From JBGPBY01 sp041481485 (GTDB lineage Bacteria > Acidobacteriota > Terriglobia > 20CM-2-55-15), in contig JBGPBY010000525.1 in NCBI GenBank assembly GCA_041481485.1, positions 1 to 5,165 of the forward strand: a DNA stretch of 5,165 nt. The letters are read 5' to 3'. This document shows, one piece after another, positions 1 through 5,045 of this stretch. The notes below the pieces were generated by a model. That model was not told the origin of the DNA and ran no database searches. It saw only the letters and a program-made list of their open reading frames with translations. The stretch's first letter is position 1. Every line of letters begins with the position of its first letter. The position numbers and the translations under genes were made by a program.

Positions 1-38
1 CTGCCTCACCCAAGATTCCACATTTTCTCGCGGGGTCG

Positions 39-44
39 TATAAT
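39..44 (+). promoter_or_regulatory. Possible -10 box upstream of the esterase gene
   Basis: A perfect TATAAT hexamer lies about 115 bases upstream of the chosen esterase start. The hexamer 17 bases further upstream (TTCCAC, 16-21) is a poor match to a sigma-70 -35 box, so the promoter would be weak, activator-dependent or not real. If used, it would give a leader of roughly 110 nt containing the repeats and hairpins at 73-128. The call rests on the hexamer alone. Confidence 0.3.
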
Positions 45-72
45 GCATGTTCAGCAAGCTACGGCAACGGGA

Positions 73-128
73 GATCCGCTGGATCCTTCTGCTCAGATAA
101 TCGAGAATCGAGTAAGCCGAGCGGCTTA
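73..128 (+). repeat. Leader with two small hairpins and a tandem heptamer
   Basis: Three short repeats lie close together in the untranslated leader of the esterase gene. GATCC/GGATC arms (73-77, 81-85) flank a 3-base loop. The heptamer AATCGAG is repeated head to tail (99-105, 106-112). TAAGCC/GGCTTA arms (113-118, 123-128) flank a GAGC loop. Such a cluster could be an operator or a 5'-UTR structure, but each element is short enough to occur by chance. No match to a known riboswitch was recognised. Confidence 0.25.
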
Positions 129-160
129 AAATAAACCGGCTCCGTACGATGGTGACCCAT

Positions 161-1708
161 ATGAAAACTGCGACCCTGCCCAAGTTCACTGTGCTGTTCG
201 CCCTGTCAACCGCTGCCCTCCTGGCCCAGGTCGGCGACGCCACCGTCGATCATCAAGAAATGATGGCCAAGCTTCATATCACGACGCCGCTTCGTCCGGG
301 TCCGGCAGGCAGGCTGAGCGCCGATGGCAGTGCGCCGGCCAACTATGCGAACTACGACGAGAGCAAGGCGACCGCCAAGTCACCCGTGCCGCCGTTGCTC
401 ATCATGAACGATGGCCGCAAGATCACGACGCCTGCGTTGTGGGAACAACACCGCAAGGAACTGTTCGAGCTTTTCGATCGCGAGTTCTATGGCCGTCTGC
501 CCGAGGCGGCGAAAACCATCAAGGTCACATGGGAGATAACGGCCACGACGCAGGGTATGAGCGGCAACATTCCCACCATTACTCGCACGCTCGTCGGACA
601 CGTCGATCCCACATATTACCCGGCGATCAAAGTCGATATCGCCGCGTCGGTCACGACGCCCGCGAACGCAGCCGGCAAAGTGCCCGTGATCATCCAGTGG
701 GGTGGCGGCGGGGGGCTCGGCCGCGGAGCCGCGCCCGCAGGCAATGCCGCTCGAGGCACAGGTCCCGTTCCTGCAATTGGCGGCGCGGGCGGAGCCGGTC
801 CGGCGCCAGCGGCCGGAAACAACCCGCCGTTCCCGAATGGCGCGACGACCTGGCAGCAAGCGGCCATCTCGCTCGGCTGGGGCTACGGCAATCTCAATCC
901 GGGCAGCATCCAGGCCGACAGTGGCGCCAACAACCAGCTACGGCAGGGCATCATCGGTCTCATCAACAAAGGTGAGCCGCGCAGGGTCGACGACTGGGGA
1001 GCGCTCCGCGCGTGGGCCTGGGGTGCGGGAAAGCTGATAGATTTCTTCGAGAAAGACTCGCTCGTTGATGGCAAGCAGGTCGCGTTCGAAGGGCATTCAC
1101 GGTATGGCAAAGCTACCCTGGCTACTCTGGTCTACGAACCGCGCGTGTTCACCGGGTTCGTCAGTTCGTCGGGCGAGGGCGGCGCTAAGCTCTGGCGCCA
1201 TCTCGTCGGCGAGCAAGTCGAGAGCCTCGCGGGTACCAGTGAGTATCACTGGATGACCCCCAACTTCATCAAGTACGCCGGGCCGCTTACGGTGGACGAT
1301 CTTCCTGCCGACGCACACCAGTTCATTGCGCTCGTGGCGCCGCGTCCGATCTTCGTGAGCGGCGGCGAATACGTCGAATTCAACGGGGATGGCCATCCGG
1401 GCTCTCGTTGGAGTAACGAGTCTTGGCAGGACACGCCCGGCACGTTCATGGCGACGGCCGGCGCGAGCCCCGTCTGGAAACTGCTCGGGAAGAAACCGCT
1501 CAGTAACAAGTCGCTCGGCTTGAGCTTCGACAACGTGCCCGATCCGATCGCGCTGAAGGCTAAAATGCCGCCGCCCCTCACGTCGCTGATCGACGGCGAC
1601 ATCGCCTTCCGTCAGCACGACCAGGGACACACCGATGCGCCGAACTGGTCAACGTTTCTCGAATTCTGCGGACACTATTTCAAGTCTCCGGGCCTCAAGA
1701 AGGGCTAA
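161..1708 (+). CDS. Secreted CE15-like glucuronoyl esterase (alpha/beta hydrolase)
   Basis: The product is 515 aa and resembles bacterial CE15 carbohydrate esterases. These cleave ester bonds between glucuronoyl groups of xylan and lignin alcohols, outside the cytoplasm. The start at 161 is preferred over the in-frame ATG at 149: GGTGA (151-155) sits 5 bases upstream, and the protein then opens with a clean signal peptide (MKTATLPK, a hydrophobic stretch, cleavage near A22). Numbering from this start, the nucleophile elbow is GHSRYGK with S313. The later segment APRPIFVSGGEY contains E403, and the GHT motif near the C-terminus carries the likely catalytic H490. The family's usual acid position, 23 residues after the nucleophile (QESG-like in fungal members), is Ser (S336), so E403 may supply the acid. 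Residues about 181-227 are a Gly/Ala/Pro-rich insert that makes the protein longer than a bare CE15 domain. The gene appears monocistronic. The fold and family are fairly sure; the substrate is inferred. Confidence 0.87.
   Translation: MKTATLPKFTVLFALSTAALLAQVGDATVDHQEMMAKLHITTPLRPGPAGRLSADGSAPANYANYDESKATAKSPVPPLLIMNDGRKITTPALWEQHRKELFELFDREFYGRLPEAAKTIKVTWEITATTQGMSGNIPTITRTLVGHVDPTYYPAIKVDIAASVTTPANAAGKVPVIIQWGGGGGLGRGAAPAGNAARGTGPVPAIGGAGGAGPAPAAGNNPPFPNGATTWQQAAISLGWGYGNLNPGSIQADSGANNQLRQGIIGLINKGEPRRVDDWGALRAWAWGAGKLIDFFEKDSLVDGKQVAFEGHSRYGKATLATLVYEPRVFTGFVSSSGEGGAKLWRHLVGEQVESLAGTSEYHWMTPNFIKYAGPLTVDDLPADAHQFIALVAPRPIFVSGGEYVEFNGDGHPGSRWSNESWQDTPGTFMATAGASPVWKLLGKKPLSNKSLGLSFDNVPDPIALKAKMPPPLTSLIDGDIAFRQHDQGHTDAPNWSTFLEFCGHYFKSPGLKKG
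701..841 (+). repeat. Low-complexity Gly/Ala/Pro-coding segment within the esterase
   Basis: About 47 codons code almost only for Gly, Ala, Pro, Asn and Arg, beginning with a run of five glycines and including GGAGGAGPAPAAG. The segment directly follows the core strand VPVIIQWGG and precedes the conserved region ending in GWGYGNLNPGSIQ. It therefore looks like a flexible surface loop inserted in the hydrolase fold, not an interdomain linker. The DNA is very G+C-rich with a long G run (711-716), so slippage expansion is plausible. Confidence 0.7.
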
Positions 1709-1740
1709 GCGCACAGAGTCTCGGTCCGACCCGTACGCTC

Positions 1741-1774
1741 CCTCCCGGCCCGCGCCGGGAGGATTCTTACTTCT
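1741..1774 (+). terminator. Rho-independent terminator after the esterase gene
   Basis: A perfect 9-bp G+C-rich stem (CCTCCCGGC 1741-1749 with GCCGGGAGG 1754-1762) closes on a 4-base loop. It is followed by the T-rich tract ATTCTTACTTCT. It starts 32 bases after the esterase stop codon and supports single-gene transcription. The T tract is interrupted, so efficiency may be moderate. Confidence 0.72.
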
Positions 1775-1849
1775 GATGCCTATGACCATCGCGAACCTGT
1801 CCGCTCGCAGATCATCAACGCCCGCCGCCGGCATCGCTGCCGCCGTTGA

Positions 1850-1969
1850 ACTCTTGTCTTAACGCGGCACAAATGCGGCAGACTTTGGTTGCAAGAATTC
1901 GGTGCCTTCTGTCGCCGTCCAGGCACTTTCCGGGATACCGACTACACCTCCAAGTGGATTAGCGAGTGA
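1850..1969 (+). pseudogene. Possible 5' fragment of a decayed gene in the same frame as 1994-2260
   Basis: This open stretch of 39 codons plus a TGA has no ATG in frame. It encodes a plausible peptide that includes RLWLQEFGAF and ends in TFRDTDYTSKWISE. The frame is the same as that of the frame at 1994-2260, so only one in-frame stop separates the two across 411 bases. No homologous family was recognised. The call is inference from frame continuity and residue composition and could be chance. Confidence 0.2.
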
Positions 1970-1993
1970 GAACAGGACGAGAATCGCCCATTT

Positions 1994-2260
1994 GTGGTCA
2001 CGGTTTCATTTGACGATGTCGCGTTAAGCAGCCTGGCCTCGTTTGTCCGCGTTATAGGCCAACCGATCGTATCTGTCGTCTTCATGCCGGATGATTCGGT
2101 TCGCGTGTTGCTTCACCGACATGCGATGCCTTCAAGTTGGTTGGTGCTCCGGCGAGAGGGGTGGACGTGGAACGCGTCCAGCATGGGGCACGAACATAAC
2201 TCAACGCTAAGAAACAGGATCCAAATCTCGAATACCGATGACGATGAGCCGTCTTCCTAG
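1994..2260 (+). CDS. Hypothetical protein, possibly a gene remnant
   Basis: An 88-codon frame starts with GTG and encodes a peptide opening MVTVSFDDVALSSLASFV, continuing through PDDSVRVLLHRH and SSWLVLRREGWTWN, with an acidic tail. The first two thirds alternate hydrophobic and polar residues as a small beta-rich domain would. The last third looks less protein-like. No family was recognised. There is no good Shine-Dalgarno: AGGA (1974-1977) is too far from the GTG. The same frame is also open upstream from 1850 to a TGA at 1967-1969, so this may be the distal part of a decayed gene with its true start lost. It lies downstream of the esterase terminator and converges on the PEP-CTERM gene. 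It may equally be a chance open frame. Confidence 0.3.
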   Translation: MVTVSFDDVALSSLASFVRVIGQPIVSVVFMPDDSVRVLLHRHAMPSSWLVLRREGWTWNASSMGHEHNSTLRNRIQISNTDDDEPSS

Positions 2261-2456
2261 CTTAGCTGAAGACCCCGTGGACCGAAAGTCACGTTCCCCA
2301 CGTAACAAGCTTCTGCGACACTCATGTCCGTGTGAGTCCGGCCGTTTATAATGTTTACGCTTCGCGAGTGGCGAATGACGTCAGATAGGGACCCACCGAA
2401 GCCAGAGTCAGGCGAACGCCTTTGAACCGGGCGGCGTTGCGGCATTAGCAACTCAA
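2261..2456. other. Convergent intergenic region, no supported gene
   Basis: This stretch separates the rightward frame at 1994-2260 from the leftward PEP-CTERM gene. It holds a perfect TATAAT at 2347-2352 with a poor -35 region (ATGTCC, 2324-2329) on the plus strand. It also has a weak hairpin (AACGCC 2415-2420, GGCGTT 2433-2438) just past the PEP-CTERM stop, without a T tract. Open frames on either strand here are short and unconvincing. No convincing terminator for the PEP-CTERM gene is visible. Confidence 0.4.
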
Positions 2457-3146
2457 TTAGTACCTGGCGAACCGTCGCGAAGATACCAAGGCGACGCCCA
2501 ATGCAATCAGAACAAGCGGCGATGGTTCAGGAACTGCGACGCTATTAAAATCGAACTGCGTGACCAACCCAAATCCAATGGTGCCACTTCCAAAATTGTG
2601 ATAGCGGCTGAAGATGCCTATGGCATCTCCACTTGTGTTTGAAAGATAACGTGCGCCCGCTCCTCCGCCATTGGCATCGACGCCACCTGGTGACACAATA
2701 ATATCCAGAAGGAGATTGCCGCTTGCCGGGTTATACAAGAAGGGCCCCCCAATGAAAGTCAGGGTCGCGGGAGCGACGCCGCTCAAGGTACGAACTGCAA
2801 ACAATGTATTGTTGGCTCCAAGGTTGTTCGCAAAGTTAGTATTACTCAATGAATCGATTCCGGCAGTGATAGTCGAAAGAGACAGAGTATACGTGCTAGT
2901 GGCAAGCGTCCCAATCCCGCCAAGGAAGTCGATTCCCGTAATCGAAATCGGACCAGTGAAATCCGTGGACGCATAAGCCTGTTGATACCTCGTGCCGACG
3001 CCGGCAACTTCTCCGCCAAACGGAAACGCATTACTAACGATTCCGGGCGTCCCAATAACGATAGACGCAGCCTGAGACGGCACAGAGATTGCAAATAGAA
3101 GAGTGGCAGCGAAAAGTATATCTTTCAACGTTCCAACCGTTTTCAT
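2457..3146 (-). CDS. PEP-CTERM sorting domain-containing exported protein
   Basis: The product is 229 aa. It has an N-terminal signal peptide (Lys-containing start, hydrophobic residues about 9-20, cleavage near PSQAAS at 24-28). The C-terminus is a textbook PEP-CTERM anchor: VPEPSP from residue 205, a hydrophobic stretch at about 210-221 (LVLIALGVALV) and a basic tail SSRRFARY. In known systems this tripartite tail is recognised by an exosortase (EpsH/XrtA type), which processes the protein on its way to the surface or extracellular matrix. The middle is rich in Gly, Ser, Thr and Asn with many short beta-like stretches and no cysteine or enzymatic motif, as expected of a matrix or surface protein. 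No specific function can be given. No exosortase gene is in the window. The start is the only suitable ATG, but it has no clear Shine-Dalgarno (the bases before it are GTGCACCC). The gene stands alone between non-coding regions. Confidence 0.87.
   Translation of the reverse strand: MKTVGTLKDILFAATLLFAISVPSQAASIVIGTPGIVSNAFPFGGEVAGVGTRYQQAYASTDFTGPISITGIDFLGGIGTLATSTYTLSLSTITAGIDSLSNTNFANNLGANNTLFAVRTLSGVAPATLTFIGGPFLYNPASGNLLLDIIVSPGGVDANGGGAGARYLSNTSGDAIGIFSRYHNFGSGTIGFGLVTQFDFNSVAVPEPSPLVLIALGVALVSSRRFARY
2523..2531 (-). other. PEP motif codons of the exosortase sorting signal
   Basis: These codons encode Pro-Glu-Pro at residues 206-208, just before the C-terminal hydrophobic helix and Arg-rich tail. 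They define the expected exosortase recognition site of the protein. The motif, helix and basic tail are read directly; processing is inferred from the known family. Confidence 0.85.
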
Positions 3147-3569
3147 GGGTGCACAGTATCACAACTTAGTCCGTGGTCTTTAGAACAAGTGAGATCAGCC
3201 TTACTGGCTGCAATTCCTGCCCTTTCAAATCCCTTGCTATGAAGGACTGGGCTGGAGCATCCTATCACGCCTGTGCGGGCGGGTTGCCGTACACGCATGA
3301 ACTGGCAGGTAGTGTCTCAATTTGAAACTATAGGCGAAGCTTAACTAGAGAAACTGTCCAACGAAATTAGCCAATCTGCAATCCAGCGTGACGCTGAGCA
3401 AGAGATGGTCCGGGAATCTCCCCCAAATTCTCCGGTGTTTCGCGAAGAGTAAAATGACGTGTCGAAACGTTATCACAATCCAAGTCGGCGACACTCCAAT
3501 CGCTGTATAACCGCCAAACCGTAGATTGAGAGTCAGCGCAGTTTCAGGATCATCAGTCCGGTTTACCGA
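3147..3569. other. Intergenic region with no confident gene; possible gene decay in its right half
   Basis: The part at 3147-3344 shows no credible frame, tRNA or repeat. In the part at 3348-3569 the minus strand is open for 74 codons directly after the amber codon at 3570-3572, in the same frame as the small ORF there. It encodes a stretch including TDDPETALTLNLRFGGYTA, and the frame ends at a TAG at 3345-3347. It lacks an obvious start of its own. A 13-base palindrome (CAGCGT-G-ACGCTG, 3384-3396) lies within it. The region may be the eroded remainder of a gene once cotranscribed with the DUF6152 gene. Confidence 0.35.
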
Positions 3570-3665
3570 CTACGGCCACTTGAATTCGAGATCGATAAAC
3601 ACTTGGCGTTCGTAGGGGCGGGAGAACCTGTCGCGAAGGCTTCCTGCCGAGCATCGAGAACTCAT
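3570..3665 (-). CDS. Possible small ORF overlapping the DUF6152 stop (ATGA)
   Basis: A 31-codon minus-strand frame begins with an ATG that shares bases with the TGA stop of the DUF6152 gene. This ATGA arrangement is typical of translational coupling. The peptide includes SLRDRFSRPYERQ and ends VFIDLEFKWP, an ending reminiscent of the last strand of an outer-membrane beta-barrel. The frame stays open for 74 more codons after the amber stop, so this may be part of a larger broken gene. Its size, the absence of a recognised family and the possibility of chance keep confidence low. Confidence 0.27.
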   Translation of the reverse strand: MSSRCSAGSLRDRFSRPYERQVFIDLEFKWP

Positions 3666-4057
3666 CGGGTATCCGTCCATTTGTCATGAATATCGAAAGT
3701 GCGGCCATCCGCGAAAAACAATTTGCGTCCATTCGCGCGTGGCGATCCGTCGAATGCCGGCCATATTTCTATCGAGCAGGATTTGGCCAGTTCGAAAGAA
3801 CCCGGACGCATACCGTCTCTATACAGGGAGTTTGGCGCGGCCATCTCTACACTCCAGATCGTAATTGCGCCATTGGTGTTCTTGACTTCCATTGAAATCG
3901 ACACGTGAGGGTTGCCCCACATCACTTTTGTGATTACGCCTTGAAGCGTTGTGACTTTGCTTGCATCAAAAGTTCTTGAAACGCCATGATGCGCGAGCAA
4001 CGGGGCCACGGTCACGACGACCACGAATAACACCGGAATTGCAAATCGAAGTTTCAT
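3662..4057 (-). CDS. DUF6152-family small exported protein
   Basis: The product is 131 aa. The start at 4057 is preferred over an in-frame ATG at 4081: GGAGGG (4064-4069) sits 6 bases upstream, and the protein then opens directly with a signal peptide (MKLRFAIPVLF, hydrophobic to about residue 21, cleavage after A22). The mature protein begins HHGVSRTFD, then has LQGVITKV, WGNPH (47-51), IWSVEM, a proline and leucine pair before YRDGMRPG, and ADGR (116-119). This order of HH, FD, the G-V pair, W-NPH and a W-E-P-L-R-G block is the pattern of DUF6152 proteins, usually annotated as hypothetical. The paired histidines could bind metal, but that is speculation. The protein is probably periplasmic, with no established role. 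It is divergent from the CPBP gene, and its stop overlaps a possible coupled small ORF. Confidence 0.85.
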   Translation of the reverse strand: MKLRFAIPVLFVVVVTVAPLLAHHGVSRTFDASKVTTLQGVITKVMWGNPHVSISMEVKNTNGAITIWSVEMAAPNSLYRDGMRPGSFELAKSCSIEIWPAFDGSPRANGRKLFFADGRTFDIHDKWTDTR

Positions 4058-4063
4058 TGCGCG

Positions 4064-4069
4064 CCCTCC
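4064..4069 (-). promoter_or_regulatory. Strong Shine-Dalgarno of the DUF6152 gene
   Basis: The minus strand reads GGAGGG here, 6 bases before the ATG at 4057. This is the best ribosome-binding site in the window. It decides the start against the ATG at 4081, which would place this site inside the coding sequence. Confidence 0.75.
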
Positions 4070-4092
4070 GCAATATCCCATTCAAGGATTCC

Positions 4093-4098
4093 ATATTA
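4093..4098 (-). promoter_or_regulatory. Possible -10 box for the DUF6152 gene
   Basis: TAATAT on the minus strand lies about 35 bases upstream of the chosen start, a suitable distance for a short leader. No good -35 hexamer is seen at 16-18 bases spacing. This is a weak candidate. Confidence 0.25.
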
Positions 4099-4148
4099 CC
4101 CGCTGCACCCATCGCGAATGCAGACAAATCCGATAAGCATGGGAGGAA

Positions 4149-4164
4149 TAAGGAGCGGTCCTTA
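4149..4164. repeat. Small hairpin in the divergent control region
   Basis: TAAGGA (4149-4154) and TCCTTA (4159-4164) form a perfect 6-bp inverted repeat around GCGG. It lies between the DUF6152 and CPBP genes. It could be an operator half-site pair or chance; there is no following T tract for a terminator. Confidence 0.2.
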
Positions 4165-4274
4165 AGGTCTAAGACTCTATGAGGCGTATCCTCTTAAATC
4201 CGCTGTAGTCGCAAAGGGTTTAGGAATCGGAGATGCCCTTGACCGCGGCTCACTTTGCCGTGTAACCGGCTAAA

Positions 4275-4286
4275 CCACAGATGTGG
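4275..4286. promoter_or_regulatory. Palindrome upstream of the CPBP gene, possible operator
   Basis: CCACA-GA-TGTGG is a perfect 5-bp inverted repeat with a 2-base centre, 64 bases before the CPBP start and about 29 bases before the putative -10. The position suits an activator or repressor site. The length is short enough for chance, and no regulator is encoded nearby. Confidence 0.25.
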
Positions 4287-4315
4287 AATCCGGACGTACA
4301 TTGCAAATTCCAATC

Positions 4316-4321
4316 TACAAT
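4316..4321 (+). promoter_or_regulatory. Possible -10 box for the CPBP gene
   Basis: TACAAT (5 of 6 consensus bases) lies 29 bases upstream of the start at 4351 and would give a leader of about 23 nt. No clear -35 hexamer is seen at the right spacing, so the promoter would be weak or regulated. Confidence 0.25.
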
Positions 4322-4350
4322 ATGCCGACTTCTCGCGACTTGAGATTCCA

Positions 4351-5043
4351 ATGATTAAACTCCTCCGAATCGCCATTCCCGTTCTAGTCAGCGCCATGGG
4401 CATATCGCTGGCTGCTGGAATCGCCCTGTTCCTGGGCAACGGGACCATTTCGACGTGGGCGATCTCGGAAAACAAAGAGATCAATTTGTCATTCACGTTG
4501 CAGGTCATGGTGCTGGTCGTTTCGTTCGCCGCAATTGGATTCGTTTATTTTTTCGATAGGACGAGTTTCAAGACTTTTTTCAGGCTTAGGACATCCAGGG
4601 AGGAGAATGATTGGAACGCGTTGGGACCGGTTCTTGCCATTGGATTCACCTTGGGAACAACGATGTATATGTCATTCGCCGTCACCTCCAAGCATGGCGT
4701 CATTAACGGCCAGTTTTGGAAATTGCTTCCGCTGGTGTTGCTATTCGCCGCGACTAATGCGTGGTCCGAAGAGATCATCAGTCGGTTCGTAATTGTTGCC
4801 GGACTTTACGGAAAGCTGAGCCCGTCGGTCATCTGCTGGATATCGGCGGTGATCTTTGGAGGGCCGCATTTTTTTGGAACACCCAGCGGAATATTCGGCG
4901 TGATGATGGCAGGTTTGATGGGATGGATCCTCGCCAAATCCATGATCGAGACAAAAGCACTAGGATGGGCACTATTCATCCATTTTCTCCAGGACGTGGC
5001 GATCTTCGGCGGGGGAGCGATGATCATTGCAGGTACACGATAG
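4351..5043 (+). CDS. CPBP-family intramembrane glutamic endopeptidase-like protein (ABI/CAAX type)
   Basis: The product is 230 aa, very hydrophobic, with about six or seven membrane segments (roughly 7-29, 46-68, 88-108, 119-138, 146-168, 178-193 and 203-226). It carries the three conserved CPBP motifs: EExxxR (E140, E141, R145), FxxxH (F169 to H173 in FGGPHF) and HxxxD (H211 to D215 in HFLQD). In the Rce1/CPBP family the glutamates and histidines line the membrane-buried active site. Members cleave prenylated proteins, process bacteriocins or provide immunity, but most bacterial ones have no known substrate. The start at 4351 is chosen because the first membrane helix follows at once. An in-frame TTG at 4255 would add 32 polar residues. 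The Shine-Dalgarno is poor (GAG at 4342-4344). No bacteriocin gene is adjacent, and the neighbour DUF6152 is divergent. The family is confident; the role is unknown. Confidence 0.85.
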   Translation: MIKLLRIAIPVLVSAMGISLAAGIALFLGNGTISTWAISENKEINLSFTLQVMVLVVSFAAIGFVYFFDRTSFKTFFRLRTSREENDWNALGPVLAIGFTLGTTMYMSFAVTSKHGVINGQFWKLLPLVLLFAATNAWSEEIISRFVIVAGLYGKLSPSVICWISAVIFGGPHFFGTPSGIFGVMMAGLMGWILAKSMIETKALGWALFIHFLQDVAIFGGGAMIIAGTR

Positions 5044-5045
5044 CG

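Noticed and set aside
380..859. Long minus-strand open frame inside the esterase gene (and similar ones at 1097-1630).
   Set aside because: These are typical shadow frames in G+C-rich coding DNA: Arg-rich translation, no ribosome-binding site, and full overlap with a well-supported gene.
2244..2351. A 35-codon plus-strand frame ending in CPCESGRL, which recalls the SEC-C zinc-binding motif (CPCGSGKKYKKC).
   Set aside because: Only the first half of the motif is present, the stop follows at once, the preceding residues do not match the usual context, and the frame overlaps another candidate ORF. It is most likely chance.
2415..2438. Hairpin AACGCC/GGCGTT as a terminator of the PEP-CTERM gene.
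   Set aside because: The stem is only 6 bp with a 12-base loop and no T tract on the minus strand.
3309..3336. The stretch GTAGTGTCTCAATTTGAAAC looked like an insertion-sequence end.
   Set aside because: No inverted partner was found in the window, there is no transposase or target duplication, and the resemblance is from memory only.
3384..3396. Palindrome CAGCGT-G-ACGCTG as an operator.
   Set aside because: It lies far from any start codon in a region that seems decayed; no promoter is near, so chance is the simplest explanation.
4351..5043. CPBP protein as part of a bacteriocin or abortive-infection system.
   Set aside because: No small double-glycine peptide, ABC transporter, toxin or other defence gene is adjacent; the family alone does not support that role.
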